Shown here: in pieces, positions 42,504 to 52,028 of the stretch
How the letters are laid out: the number at the start of each line of letters is the position of its first letter
Position numbering within the stretch: the first letter of the stretch is position 1
Assembly (NCBI RefSeq): GCF_009299505.1
Contig: NZ_WBSM01000008.1
Location: forward strand, 107,256 to 171,255
DNA: 64,000 nucleotides
Source: Bifidobacterium ramosum
Lineage (GTDB): Bacteria > Actinomycetota > Actinomycetes > Actinomycetales > Bifidobacteriaceae
Reading direction: 5' to 3'
Made by a program: the position numbers and the translations under genes
The notes under the pieces: generated by a model
Told to the model about the DNA's origin: nothing
Database searches by the model: none
The model's input: the letters and a program-made list of their open reading frames with translations, nothing else

Positions 42504-43378
42504 CGTCCGTTCTCCTTCTGCTCGCCCTGTTCATCGTCCGCGGTCTCGGCGGCCGCCGTTTCACCGTCCGTCGTCACCGTTCCAACCGTTTCGTCGGCCT
42601 TCATGTCATCCAGATACGGCCGCAGCACGGCGAACAATATCAGCATCAATACCAGCGCGGGAATCATGAACCGGTCCGCACCGAACACGCACAGGCACAA
42701 TGCGGACGCCAGCACGCCGATCATCGCGGGCGCGTGCCGCCTCTCCCCCATCCACTGGTCGAGAAAGATCACCAGGAACAACGCCGTCAGCACGAATTCG
42801 ATGCCGCGCGTCGAAAACGGCAGCAGGCCGCCGACCAGCCAGCCGAGCGCCGTACCGCCGATCCAATACCAGCGGTTGAGCAGCGAAACGAACAGCATAA
42901 ACCAGCCGCGGTCCGCGTCCGGCGGAATCGTCGCGGACGAGTTGATCGCGAACGTCTCGTCGCACATCGCGAAGATCAGATACGGCTTCTTCCAGCCCAT
43001 GTTGCGGAATTTGCCAAGCATCGACAGACCGTAGAACAGATGCCGCGCGTTGACCATGATCGCCAGCAGGAACGCGGCGAGCGGATTGAACGCCGATAGC
43101 AGCAGGTTCACCGTGACAAATTCCATCGAACCGGCGAAGATGAAGAACGCCATCGAGACCGGGTACCAGAACGCGAAGCCCTTGGCATGCATGAGCAGGC
43201 CGTAGGAGCAGCCAAGGAACAGAAATCCGGCGGCGATGGGCAGGGTCAGCGGTAATGCGGCCTCGAAGGCGCGCCGACGGCGTGCGGGCGCGTCGCCGGA
43301 AGGTGCCGGCGCCGGAGGCATAACCGACGTCGCAGTCGGCGTGCGTGTGGTCTGGTCTTGGTTCGTCACGGTGAACAT
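42500..43378 (-). CDS. azlC: AzlC-type branched-chain amino acid exporter
   Basis: A 292-residue inner-membrane protein of the AzlC family (LIV-E). The core is [54 protein letters not shown] followed by [37 protein letters not shown], both strongly conserved in the family. An extra Pro/Ala-rich N-terminal ~35 residues and a charged C-terminal tail ([20 protein letters not shown]) flank it. It is the first gene of azlCD and starts 34 bases from a 26-base palindrome. Confidence 0.93.
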   Translation of the reverse strand: MFTVTNQDQTTRTPTATSVMPPAPAPSGDAPARRRRAFEAALPLTLPIAAGFLFLGCSYGLLMHAKGFAFWYPVSMAFFIFAGSMEFVTVNLLLSAFNPLAAFLLAIMVNARHLFYGLSMLGKFRNMGWKKPYLIFAMCDETFAINSSATIPPDADRGWFMLFVSLLNRWYWIGGTALGWLVGGLLPFSTRGIEFVLTALFLVIFLDQWMGERRHAPAMIGVLASALCLCVFGADRFMIPALVLMLILFAVLRPYLDDMKADETVGTVTTDGETAAAETADDEQGEQKENGR

Positions 43379-43411
43379 CTTATGCGGGCCGCCGACGAAA
43401 CCCCGAGAATG

Positions 43412-43471
43412 CCCGCGTGGCAGAAAACGCTCGCTGAGCGGAGCGTCAGCGAGCGTTTTCTGCCACGCGGG
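43412..43471. repeat. Perfect 26-base inverted repeat (palindrome 3)
   Basis: The arms 43412-43437 and 43446-43471 are exact reverse complements over 26 bases with an eight-base loop (GCGGAGCG). The arm core is GGCAGAAAACGCTCGCTGA. It stands 34 bases upstream of the azlC start and ~145 bases beyond the end of the DEAD-box gene. The sequence is unrelated to palindromes 1 and 2. Confidence 0.93.
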
Positions 43472-43616
43472 GACGGGGACGACGGGCCGATACGTGGCAC
43501 GTGCGGCAGGCGGCTCATCGTGCAGCGATCATCGGCACATGCGTGACCGGCGGCATGCACATAGACGGATCGGCGCGCATGACGAACCGCCGCACGACCG
43601 GCGCACGTAGCGTCGG

Positions 43617-45839
43617 TCAGCGGCCCATGCTGCGAAACGGGGCGCGCTTGATCTTGGAGTGACGGCGGCGCGGACCGTCGGCGTTGCCGTACTTGGCCAT
43701 CATGCGGCGTTCGTGACGCTTGACGGCTTCGCCACGCTCGTCGTGCAGGATGCGGTTTTCGTCGCGATGGATGCGTTTGCCGCCGTGCGACCGGTCGTCC
43801 GCGGAACGGGACCGCGTGCCGGAGGACCGGTCCTTGACCGGCTTGCCATACTTGTTGAACGCGACGCCGGACGAGGCGGCACCGGAGCGTCGGCGGTCGC
43901 GGTCGATATCGCCGTTGCGACGGGCCGTGCGATCCGCGGCCGTGGACCGGCCGTGCGCCACGGCGGTGCGATCGTGCGTCCGATCATGGTCGGACGATCG
44001 CACGGCGGCGGTCGAAGCAGCGGTCGCGGTGTCGTCGCGGACGATGCCGAGCGCGGCCTCGCGTTCGCGACGTGCGCGTCGCTCCCCTGCCTTGCCGCGC
44101 GGCTTGCGGCGTGCGTCATGGACGCCCGTCGCAGTCACGGTCGTGTCATCGGTGCCGTCATACGCGGCGGATACGACCGCGGACGCAGACGACGATGCAG
44201 CCGACGCGGCGATCTGCTCGGCGGCACGCGCGGCGCGCTCCAGTCGTTCGGCGGCACGGCGACGCCGGCGTTCCTTCTTCATCGCGTTGCGCTCGTGCAT
44301 CAGTCGCTCCGCCCGATGCTCACGCGTCTCGCCGCCACCCTCCAGATCGCGGTCGTCCGTCAGGTCCGCACCCGGCAGATGCCGGAGCGCCTTGGCCCGG
44401 TCGTCGGAACGATCGCCGCGTCCCTTGCGGTCACGGCCCTTGCGTCCGCGTCCGCCGGCCGGCTGCGTCTGGTCGAGGCTCCAACCCTCCACCAATGCGG
44501 CGGTCTCGCCGACCAGTTCACGTACCTCGGGCGAATCGTGCCGCACCTTAACCGGCGTGGCCTCAATGCCGGCTGCCCTGAGCATGCGCCGGGCCTCACG
44601 CCGCTGGTCTGGCGCGACGAGCGTGACCACGACGCCGGACTTGCCGGCGCGCGCGGTGCGGCCGGACCGGTGCACGAACGACTTGGGGTCCTCCGGCGGA
44701 TCGACCTGCACGACGAGCTCCACGTCGCTCACGTCGATGCCACGCGCGGCCACGTCGGTGGCGACCATCACGTTCACGTCGCCCTCCTCGAACGCGGCGA
44801 GGTTGCGGTCGCGCTGGTTCTGCGAGAGGTTGCCGTGCAGTTCGGATGCGGGGATGCCAGACTGGGTAAGTTTCTTGGCGAGGTTCTTCGCCTGGAACTT
44901 GGTGCGGGTGAACAGGATGCGCTTGCCGACACCGGAGGCAAGCGTGCGCACCATGTCGTTCTTGTCGGACTTCTCGATCTCGAACACGTGCTGTTCCATC
45001 GCGTCGGCCGCATGTTCGGGTTCGGCGACGCTGTGCACCTTCGGATCATGCAGGAAGTCGCGGACGACCTCGTCGATGCCGTGGTCGAGCGTGGCGGAGA
45101 ACAGCATGTGCTGCGCGTCGGGCCGGATCTGTTCGAGGATGCGGCGGACCGGCGGCAGAAAGCCCATATCGGCCATTTCGTCGGCCTCGTCGATAATGAC
45201 GATCTCGACACTGGCCAGGGTGAGCGCGTTCTGACGCAGCAGATCCTCGAGTCGGCCCGGGCAGGCGACGACGATGTCCGCGCCGGCCTTGAGATCGCGG
45301 ATCTGACGGCTGTACTTGACGCCGCCGTACACGGTGGTGGTGGTCATGCCGGCCATCTGCGCGAGCGGCAGGGCGACGTCGTTGATCTGGTTGGCGAGTT
45401 CGCGAGTGGGCGCGAGGATGAGGCCGCGCGGGTGCGGCATGAAGTCGTCGGCCTTGCGTTCTTCGAGGTGCGCGGCGCGGATGGCCTTGATGCTGCGGCG
45501 ATAGTCGGCCATCGGCATACCCGGCTCCCACGCAGCCTCGCACAGGCGTGCGGCGAGCGGGATGCAGAACGCGAGCGTCTTGCCCGAGCCGGTGCGGCCG
45601 CGGCCGAGGATGTCACGGCCGGACAGGGAGTCGGGCAGGGTATCGGCCTGGATGGGGAACGCCGTGGTCTTGCCGTCGGCGGCGAGCACGCGCAGCAGCG
45701 GATCGGGCACGCCGAGTTCGGCGAACGGCACGGGCTCGGCGGGGATGGCCGGCTCGGTCACGGCATATGGTTCGGCGAGGTCGTCGACGAAGGTCTTCTT
45801 CTTGGCTTTGGACGTCTTCTTGGTGAATTTCTTGGGCAC
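43617..45839 (-). CDS. DEAD-box ATP-dependent RNA helicase
   Basis: A 740-residue helicase. The core (residues ~30-430) has the Q motif (FPIQADTLPDSLSGRD), motif I GRTGSGKT, motif Ia APTRELANQ, motif II VIIDEADEMADMGF, motif III LFSATLD, and motif VI HRSGRTARAGKSG. The last ~300 residues are Arg/Ala/Asp-rich low complexity, as in actinobacterial RhlE/DeaD-like enzymes acting in ribosome assembly, cold response and RNA decay. It begins with GTG preceded by AAAGG. It is single, followed by a 240-base gap with palindrome 3. Confidence 0.95.
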   Translation of the reverse strand: MPKKFTKKTSKAKKKTFVDDLAEPYAVTEPAIPAEPVPFAELGVPDPLLRVLAADGKTTAFPIQADTLPDSLSGRDILGRGRTGSGKTLAFCIPLAARLCEAAWEPGMPMADYRRSIKAIRAAHLEERKADDFMPHPRGLILAPTRELANQINDVALPLAQMAGMTTTTVYGGVKYSRQIRDLKAGADIVVACPGRLEDLLRQNALTLASVEIVIIDEADEMADMGFLPPVRRILEQIRPDAQHMLFSATLDHGIDEVVRDFLHDPKVHSVAEPEHAADAMEQHVFEIEKSDKNDMVRTLASGVGKRILFTRTKFQAKNLAKKLTQSGIPASELHGNLSQNQRDRNLAAFEEGDVNVMVATDVAARGIDVSDVELVVQVDPPEDPKSFVHRSGRTARAGKSGVVVTLVAPDQRREARRMLRAAGIEATPVKVRHDSPEVRELVGETAALVEGWSLDQTQPAGGRGRKGRDRKGRGDRSDDRAKALRHLPGADLTDDRDLEGGGETREHRAERLMHERNAMKKERRRRRAAERLERAARAAEQIAASAASSSASAVVSAAYDGTDDTTVTATGVHDARRKPRGKAGERRARREREAALGIVRDDTATAASTAAVRSSDHDRTHDRTAVAHGRSTAADRTARRNGDIDRDRRRSGAASSGVAFNKYGKPVKDRSSGTRSRSADDRSHGGKRIHRDENRILHDERGEAVKRHERRMMAKYGNADGPRRRHSKIKRAPFRSMGR

Positions 45840-45910
45840 AGCGGCCTTTCATGTCAGGATTCTCGCGCAAGGTGCGCAAACCTGATCACTGTAGCCGGTG
45901 CCCGCTACTT

Positions 45911-46621
45911 TCACACGTAGTTGCGTTCGATGAGGATGTCGGAGACGGTGAGGTTCGCGTCGTTGACGAGGTTGCACAGGATGACCTCGGCCAGTTCGGC
46001 CGGGTTCATGAACGTGTGCTGCTTTTCCTCGGAGACGTAGTCGTGGCTGTCGCGGTAGAACGCGGTGTCGATGCCGCCCGGGTAGACGCCGACGACCTTC
46101 ACGCTCGTGCCTTTGTAGGCGGCCTTGAGGCTTTGCGTGTAGCCCTTTTCGCCCCATTTGGTCGCGCAGTACACGGATTCGTTCGCGTTGCCGCGCGTGG
46201 CGGCGGTGCTCATCACGTTCGCGATCTTAAGGTCTGTCTCATCGTCGGCCTTGAGCGTTTCGACCGACCACAGGATCATGCCCTTGAGGCCTTTGAGGCA
46301 CTTGTCGATGTCGGCTGCCTCATAGCCGGTCGGGACCTTGAACGACGGCTGGCCGGCGTTGTTGATGAGCAGATCGATATGGCCGAGCGCCTTGATCTCG
46401 GCGACGGACTGCCGAACGAACGCCTCGTCGGACACATCGCCCACATAACCACGGTAGACGTCGGACGGGAATTCCTCGGCGAGCGCGTCCTGCCGTTCGG
46501 CGTTGAAGTCGATGCCGGCGACGAACCAGCCGCGCTCGATGAGCTGTCGGGTCAGTTCGTAGCCGAGTCCCAATGCGCTGCCGGTAACGATCGCGATCTT
46601 CCGTCCGTTCGATGCTGCCAT
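45911..46621 (-). CDS. Short-chain dehydrogenase/reductase
   Basis: A 236-residue classical SDR. The NAD(P)-binding motif is TGSALGLGYELTRQLIERG (~12-30), NNAG is present in DLLINNAGQPSF, and the catalytic Tyr-x-x-x-Lys is YCATKWGEKG (~150), preceded by the Ser-containing STAATRGN. AAGGAGG lies five bases before the ATG at 46621. The substrate is unknown. It lies downstream of a 59-residue orphan gene on the same strand, 150 bases away. Confidence 0.9.
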   Translation of the reverse strand: MAASNGRKIAIVTGSALGLGYELTRQLIERGWFVAGIDFNAERQDALAEEFPSDVYRGYVGDVSDEAFVRQSVAEIKALGHIDLLINNAGQPSFKVPTGYEAADIDKCLKGLKGMILWSVETLKADDETDLKIANVMSTAATRGNANESVYCATKWGEKGYTQSLKAAYKGTSVKVVGVYPGGIDTAFYRDSHDYVSEEKQHTFMNPAELAEVILCNLVNDANLTVSDILIERNYV

Positions 46622-46772
46622 ATGTGCCTCCTTGCGTTTCCGTGCGGATGCCGTGCCGTGCGGCGAAGTTCACGGTCAGCATATCGAACCGGTCAGACCC
46701 GCGTTTCGCCCGGCGGCGCGCATGGGCGGCAGACGTCCAGACCCTTGGCGACGCATCCACCCTCAGGTCGGG

Positions 46773-46952
46773 TCAGCCGATCTGCGCGGCGTTCTTCGGA
46801 TACCACATCGCCCACCAGTTCTCCTCGTCCGGATGGACGAGCTGACGGGCCACCCACGCGCGGCAGGTGGCGAAGAACCGGTCGAGCAGGCGGTTGCCTT
46901 CAAAGGCCAGGTCGGACAGTACGGCGTTGTTCTTCAGTGCATGGCTACGCAT
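46773..46952 (-). CDS. Small orphan protein (59 residues)
   Basis: A short gene I do not recognise. AAGGAG lies eight bases before the ATG at 46952, which makes this start more likely than the one at 47009. The product MRSHALKNNAVLSDLAFEG ... LLDRFFATCRAWVARQLVHPDEENWWAMWYPKNAAQ is amphipathic, Trp-rich at the C-terminus and lacks a membrane segment or signal peptide. It is divergent from the AraC regulator at 47163, which may control it. Support is the ribosome site and coherent composition only. Confidence 0.5.
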   Translation of the reverse strand: MRSHALKNNAVLSDLAFEGNRLLDRFFATCRAWVARQLVHPDEENWWAMWYPKNAAQIG

Positions 46953-47162
46953 TTCGATCACTCCTTGTGACATATGCATCGAGATGCCCGATATGGCGGA
47001 ACCGTCCATATCATCGTTTCGATGGCGTTGGTATTGCGTTCTTCCTCTGCAGCTGGAAGATGCTTTTATGATAGGTTTTCGAAGGCACCGACACGGATGT
47101 CACGATTGCATTTCTCGACACGGTAATATCAAAATAGTAGATTGCGACGATGGAAGGATGTC

Positions 47163-48089
47163 ATGCGCCCAATGAAGAGGATCACCGTGCTCTCCGATCT
47201 GTCGGAGCGCATCGAATACAACATTCCCGAACTGCCGATCTACGCGCGCTGTGATCCGCTGTCGATCTTTCCTGATTGCCGGTGCCCGTGCCACTGGCAT
47301 CGCGACCTTGAATTCATCCATGTGATCAACGGCGATCTGCATCATTTCGTCAACGGACGGGTCACGGTTCTCCATCCCGGCGAAGGAGTGGTGGTCAATT
47401 CAAGCCGCCTGCATTATGGCTTCTCCCCTACGCGACAGGATGTGCGATTCTCGTGCGCGGTGATCAGCCCGTCCCTGTTCGAGCATCTGACGCCGAGCGT
47501 AACGGCCCGCTGCGAACGGGCATTCGCGCAGCATATGGACGATTGTCTGTTGCTGACGCCGGATGTCGGCTGGCAGCAGGACGTGCTCATGGGCATCGAG
47601 CGTGTGGTGAGGCTGGCTCCGGGAGGCGGGGTGCGCGGCTCGGAGAACCGCACCGATATGTCGCCGCTGCCGGCGGTGGCCGCGGCGATCGAGCTGTGCG
47701 ATATGGTGCTCGACCGATTCCGGCCGAATGGCGGTGATGGGCCGGGCGAGGACGAGTCCATCGAGCAGCGCAACCGCATGAGCGTTCTGGGCATGACCGG
47801 TCTTATCCAGCATCGGTTCCGAGATCCGCTCGGATTGGACGATGTCGCGGCGGCAGGAGGCGTCAGCCGCAGCCAATGCTGCATCCTGTTCCGCAAGTAC
47901 GTGGGTCGCACGCCGAACGAGTATCTGACCGAACGCCGCGTCGAAGAGGCCCGGCGGCTGCTCAGGGAGACGAACGGATCGATCACGGAGATCGCCCGGG
48001 CGTGCGGGTTCTCCACGGCGAGCTATTTCGTGAACGTCTTCCGCAAACGGGTCGGCGTCACGCCCGGCGCATTCCGGTCCCGGCCGTAA
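47163..48089 (+). CDS. AraC/XylS-family regulator with cupin sensor
   Basis: A 308-residue regulator. The N-terminal half is a cupin-type effector domain (CHWHRDLEFIHVINGDLHHFVNGRVTVLHPGEGVVVNSSRLHYGF), and the C-terminal ~100 residues are two AraC helix-turn-helices (LDDVAAAGGVSRSQCCILFRKYVGRTPNEYLTERRVEEARRLL and ITEIARACGFSTASYFVNVFRKRVGVTPGAFR). Such proteins bind a sugar-like ligand and activate nearby genes. The start at 47163 has GGAAGG upstream. Divergent neighbours are the 59-residue orphan and the SDR, which are the obvious candidate targets. Confidence 0.93.
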   Translation: MRPMKRITVLSDLSERIEYNIPELPIYARCDPLSIFPDCRCPCHWHRDLEFIHVINGDLHHFVNGRVTVLHPGEGVVVNSSRLHYGFSPTRQDVRFSCAVISPSLFEHLTPSVTARCERAFAQHMDDCLLLTPDVGWQQDVLMGIERVVRLAPGGGVRGSENRTDMSPLPAVAAAIELCDMVLDRFRPNGGDGPGEDESIEQRNRMSVLGMTGLIQHRFRDPLGLDDVAAAGGVSRSQCCILFRKYVGRTPNEYLTERRVEEARRLLRETNGSITEIARACGFSTASYFVNVFRKRVGVTPGAFRSRP

Positions 48090-48149
48090 CGCTTCCCAAC
48101 CACCGTCCTCCGCCCATCGATTCCGCCGTCTCGGCCGCCCCAATACGCA

Positions 48150-48184
48150 ATCGAGGCTCCCTGTTATGCGCGGGGAGCCTCGAT
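48150..48184. terminator. Bidirectional terminator
   Basis: ATCGAGGCTCCC (48150-48161) pairs with GGGAGCCTCGAT (48173-48184). It separates the convergent AraC gene and the uracil permease gene. Confidence 0.7.
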
Positions 48185-48209
48185 ATCCGTGACGGCCGGG
48201 ACCGGACGG

Positions 48210-49499
48210 CTACAGGATGTCCGGATCGTCCTTGGCGATGGTGCCGGTGGCCTTGCCGATGGCCTTGAGGCCGTGGTAGGCGACGAGGATGACGATCGTG
48301 CCGATGGCGATGCCGTTGAACTGGATGCCGTTGAACGCGAACTCGAACTGGCCGATGGCGATGATCATGACGATCGCGGCGACCATGATGTTGAGCGGCT
48401 TGTCGAAGTTGACCTTGTTCTCGACCCAGATGCGGATGCCCATCATGCCGATCATGCCGTAGAGCAGCGTGGTCACGCCGCCGAGCACGCCGGCGGGGAT
48501 GGTGTTGATGATCGCGCCGAACTTCGGGCACAGGCTCAGCAGCAGGGCGAAGCCGGCCGCGCACCAGTAGGCGGCGGTCGAGTAGACCTTGGTGGCGGCC
48601 ATCACACCGATGTTCTCGCCGTACGTGGTGGTGCCGGAGCCGCCGCCGAAGCCGGCGATGGCGGTGCCGAGGCCGTCGGCGAACAGGGCGGTGCCCATCT
48701 GGTTGTCGTAGTCGCGGCCGGTCATCTGGGCGACGGACTTGACGTGGCCGACGTTCTCGGCGACGAGCACGAGCACGACGGGCAGGAACATCGGCAGGAT
48801 GGAGAAGTCGACCTGCGGGGTGTGGAAGTGCGGCAGGCCGATCCAGGCGGCCTTGCCGATGGCGGAGAAGTCGACCTGGCCGCGGGCGCAGGCGTACACG
48901 TAGCCGACGATCACGCCGAGCAGGATGTTGAGTCGGCCGGTCAGTCCCTTGAACAGCACGGCGATGAGCAGCACGGCGACCAGCGTGACGAGCGCGGTGT
49001 CGGGCGCGGCTTTGAAATTGTTCCACACGCTCGGCGCGAGGTTGAAGCCGATGATCGCGACAATGGCGCCGTTGACGACCGGCGGCATGATGATGTCGAT
49101 CCACTTCGAGCCGGCATAGTGGACGGCCACGCCGACGAGCGCGAGCAGCAGGCCGGTGACCATGATGCCGAAACTGGCGACCGCGAGGCCCTTGTGCGCG
49201 GTGGTGACGGCGGTGATCGGCGCGATGAAACCGAACGACGAGCCGAGGTAGCTCGGCAGCACGTTCCTGTTGATGAGCAGGAACAGCGCGGTCGACAGCG
49301 CGGTGAAGAACAGCGTGGTCGACGGGTCGAAGCCGGTGAGGATCGGCACGAGGAAGGTCGCGCCGAACATGGCGACGACGTGCTGCGCGCCGATGCCGGC
49401 GGTGCGCGGCCAGGTCAGGCGCTCGTCGGGTTCGACGACCTCGCCGGGGGCGAGCGTCTTGCCGTCGCCGTGCAGCGCCCATGTGAACAGGTTCTTCAT
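48210..49499 (-). CDS. uraA: NCS2-family uracil permease
   Basis: A 429-residue nucleobase:proton symporter with about 14 membrane segments. Family features are QHVVAMFGATFLVPILTGFDPSTTLFFTALSTALFLL, SFGFIAPI, the QxxNAGhV-equivalent LVAENVGHVKSVAQMTGRDYD and the NCS2 loop GTAIAGFGGGSGTTTYGENIGVMAATK (uracil-type NxGG). The last is typical of UraA rather than xanthine transporters. AAGGAG precedes the ATG at 49499 by seven bases; the frame extending to 49565 has no ribosome site. It is single. Confidence 0.94.
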   Translation of the reverse strand: MKNLFTWALHGDGKTLAPGEVVEPDERLTWPRTAGIGAQHVVAMFGATFLVPILTGFDPSTTLFFTALSTALFLLINRNVLPSYLGSSFGFIAPITAVTTAHKGLAVASFGIMVTGLLLALVGVAVHYAGSKWIDIIMPPVVNGAIVAIIGFNLAPSVWNNFKAAPDTALVTLVAVLLIAVLFKGLTGRLNILLGVIVGYVYACARGQVDFSAIGKAAWIGLPHFHTPQVDFSILPMFLPVVLVLVAENVGHVKSVAQMTGRDYDNQMGTALFADGLGTAIAGFGGGSGTTTYGENIGVMAATKVYSTAAYWCAAGFALLLSLCPKFGAIINTIPAGVLGGVTTLLYGMIGMMGIRIWVENKVNFDKPLNIMVAAIVMIIAIGQFEFAFNGIQFNGIAIGTIVILVAYHGLKAIGKATGTIAKDDPDIL

Positions 49500-49615
49500 A
49501 GATGAACTCCTTCGGTTCTCTCCGAGCGGGCGCGTTACGTCATGCGCCCGCGCATCGTGAGCCATTGTAACCTGTTCACCGGTCCTTCACGTTTCGGCCC
49601 GGAGCCGCGCCGCCG

Positions 49616-50428
49616 TCACAGATGCGGGTCGACGGTGCGCACCACGTCCACGAGGTCGCCGTTCGACAGGGTCGGCTTCTTGAACGACCGCCAGTCGGTC
49701 ACCTGCACCTCCCATTTGCCGTTCTCCTCGTTGAGCACCGGCCGTGCGGTCTGCTCCCAGCGGAACCGCTTGTAGGTGCGCCCGGTGGCCGGGTCACGCC
49801 GCGAATAGTGCAGGCAGGTGCAGTTCGTGATCTGCCATTCGGGCGCGGCCGCACGGTGCATGAACTCCTCGTCCGACAGGTCCTCAAGCACGAGCATCAG
49901 CGCGAGCATCAGGTCGCCGTGGCTGACCATCACCACCGACTGGGCGTCCGACTTGCGGTCGAGCGACGTGAGCAGGTTGTGCACGCGGTTCTCGGCGACG
50001 TCGGCGATCGACTCGCCCGCCGGCGGCCGCCAGTACAGCGGATCGGTGTTCTTGAACATCCAGTTGCGCGGGTAGTTGTCGCGGAAGTCGTCCTTGGTGA
50101 TCGTGTTGATCTCGCCCCACGACCGTTCGCGCAGCACGCGATTCTCCTCCCATTTCGCCTTCGGCAGCGCCATCGTGGCCGCGGTTTCGCGCGTGCGCAC
50201 GTACGGCGAGACGAGATAGCGGTCGAAGAGCTGCTGCTGGTCGACGAGCCAGCGGCCGATGCAGTCGGCCTGCTTGCGGCCGGTTGCGGTGAGGCGCCAT
50301 GAACGGTCCGGCACGGTGACGTTGTCCTGCGTGTACAGCGAATTGTCGCCGCGGTCGCCGGCGCTGATGATCACGTTCGCCTCCGACTCGCCGTGTCGGA
50401 TCACATACACATCCAGCGGCATTCCCAT
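49616..50428 (-). CDS. Histidine phosphatase superfamily protein
   Basis: A 270-residue phosphoglycerate-mutase-like phosphatase. The catalytic RHG is at YVIRHGESEANV (~10-20), the second arginine region follows as SPYVRTRETAATMALP, and the late acid/histidine pair is in VVMVSHGDLMLALMLVLEDL (SHGD). The size and the C-terminal extension (CTCLHYSRRDPATGRTYKRFRWEQTAR) differ from glycolytic GpmA, so it is more likely a broad-specificity phosphatase. GAGGA is eight bases before the ATG. Its gene neighbours do not indicate a pathway. Confidence 0.88.
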   Translation of the reverse strand: MGMPLDVYVIRHGESEANVIISAGDRGDNSLYTQDNVTVPDRSWRLTATGRKQADCIGRWLVDQQQLFDRYLVSPYVRTRETAATMALPKAKWEENRVLRERSWGEINTITKDDFRDNYPRNWMFKNTDPLYWRPPAGESIADVAENRVHNLLTSLDRKSDAQSVVMVSHGDLMLALMLVLEDLSDEEFMHRAAAPEWQITNCTCLHYSRRDPATGRTYKRFRWEQTARPVLNEENGKWEVQVTDWRSFKKPTLSNGDLVDVVRTVDPHL

Positions 50429-50600
50429 GGGCCGTGTCCTCTTTTCCGATGTCCGTAACTTCGTTGTTCTACCGTATCGTACGTCGCCGCACGCGAGGAA
50501 GCCGAATCGGATGCGCGCGGCGACAATTCACCTGCCGTACAGGCTGCCGTCACCTGCGCCCGCCGCGCGACGATGCGGATGACGGACGGGACACCGGCCG

Positions 50601-51350
50601 CTACTGCGGCCAGATGCCGGTCGTGGCGTATTTCCTGCGATAGTCGCCCGGTGTCATGCCGGCGTGCTTGGAGAACACCTTGGTGAAGTGGCTTTGCGAC
50701 CGGTAGGCGAGGATCTGCGCGATCTCACCGAGCGGATAGTCGGAGTATTTGAGCATGTTCTCGGCGGCCTCCATGCGTTTGCCCGTGATGTACCGGGAGA
50801 TCGGCGTACCGGTTTCGCGGGCGAACAGTTCGGACAGATACGTGGGGTTAAGGTTCACGTGCCGTGCGAGCTGGGCGACGGTGATGCGCTCGTGCAGATG
50901 GTAGTGGATGTAGTCCATGCATTCGCTCACCGCCTTCGAATGGATTTCGGAGCGTTGCATGTCGGCCATGGCCCAGGTGAAGAACGTCATCATGTCGGTG
51001 TGCAGGCGGCGCACGTCGTTCGCGTCCTTGCACCGGTCCATGTCCTGAATGTACAGGTCGGACGCATTGTAGGCGTCCTCCTCATCCATGCCGCCTTCGA
51101 TCGCGAACCGCGTGGCGAGGGTGATCGACGTGACGAACCGGTATTTCGCGTTGCGCACCGGATCGTCCGACAGATGGCCGTACAGGCCGGAGTCCCACAA
51201 CCGTGCGCTTTCGGCGATGGCCGCGCCGTCGCCGGAACGCATGAGGTCGTACTGCTTCATCTCCTCCACGTACCGGTGGTGGCGGATGCGGTCCTCGCGT
51301 GAGATGAAGTCGAGATACCGCAGTTTCGCTTCGCTGGCGATCTGGTCCAT
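50601..51350 (-). CDS. AraC-family regulator (YesN-like C-terminal HTH)
   Basis: A 249-residue regulator with a helical N-terminal region of unknown fold (residues 1-140; two helices rich in Tyr/Asp/Met) and a classic C-terminal AraC domain: ITVAQLARHVNLNPTYLSELFARETGTPISRYITGKRMEAAENMLKYSDYPLGEIAQILAYRSQSHFTKVFSKHAGMTPGDYRRKY. GGAGGGG precedes the ATG. It is 43 bases downstream of the HAD phosphatase gene on the same strand and could be the last gene of that unit. Confidence 0.9.
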   Translation of the reverse strand: MDQIASEAKLRYLDFISREDRIRHHRYVEEMKQYDLMRSGDGAAIAESARLWDSGLYGHLSDDPVRNAKYRFVTSITLATRFAIEGGMDEEDAYNASDLYIQDMDRCKDANDVRRLHTDMMTFFTWAMADMQRSEIHSKAVSECMDYIHYHLHERITVAQLARHVNLNPTYLSELFARETGTPISRYITGKRMEAAENMLKYSDYPLGEIAQILAYRSQSHFTKVFSKHAGMTPGDYRRKYATTGIWPQ

Positions 51351-51392
51351 ACGCGGCTCCCCTCCGTCATGCCTCTTTTGGTCGTCGGTTAC

Positions 51393-52028
51393 CTACTTGA
51401 CCGGCGTGATGGTGTCGCCTTTGACCATGAATGCATGGCGTGCCAGATCGATCATCGGCTGGTCGAAGCGGCTGTCGGTGTAGAACTCGTCGATCGTCGC
51501 GTCCGAGCCGAACAGTTCGCGGAACCGTTTCGGCTTGTTGGTGTTGAAGTTGAGGTAGGTGACCTCCATGGTGTCCGGATCGATCGTCGAGGCGATGAGG
51601 TGGCGCACGCCGAGCCGGCGGCATGCCTCGCCGACGGTCACGTCGAAGGACGCGGTAATGATCACGTCGTCGGGTTGCGGTTGGTACCACGGTTTGATGC
51701 GGCGCATGTTGCGGTCCCAGAACGCCGTGACCAGCGCGTCCAGACCGTCGGACGGGCGGCCGTCGCCGTCGGCTTTGGTTCCGTCGTTGTCGGCGAGTCG
51801 TGAGACGGTCGGCGAGGCGTTCAGGTCGCGCAGGTACTTGCGTGCGATCTTGCCCACGCCGTGCTCCATCTGTTCGAGCGTGGCCTTGCCCAGCTTGTAT
51901 TTGACGGCGTAGCGGAGCACCGGTGCGATGTGGCGGAACACCGTGGGATCGTACCGTGCGCTGAACAGGTAGAGGTCGAACAGGCTTTCGCCGTCGTAGA
52001 TCGTGCCGTCGAAGTCGAATACCCTCAT
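51393..52028 (-). CDS. HAD-superfamily phosphatase (HAD-IB type)
   Basis: A 211-residue HAD hydrolase. Motif I is MRVFDFDGTIYDGES (nucleophile Asp ~5), motif II is in DDVIITASFDVTVGEACRRL (S/T-containing), motif III Lys is in NKPKRFRELF, and motif IV is in ATIDEFYTDSRFDQPMID (acidic pair, DS-x-x-D). The cap between motifs I and II is a helical C1 type, as in SerB-like and phosphatidylglycerophosphate phosphatases. The start ATG overlaps the glycosyltransferase stop (ATGA), so the two are coupled and may act on the same lipid or sugar-phosphate product. Confidence 0.88.
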   Translation of the reverse strand: MRVFDFDGTIYDGESLFDLYLFSARYDPTVFRHIAPVLRYAVKYKLGKATLEQMEHGVGKIARKYLRDLNASPTVSRLADNDGTKADGDGRPSDGLDALVTAFWDRNMRRIKPWYQPQPDDVIITASFDVTVGEACRRLGVRHLIASTIDPDTMEVTYLNFNTNKPKRFRELFGSDATIDEFYTDSRFDQPMIDLARHAFMVKGDTITPVK

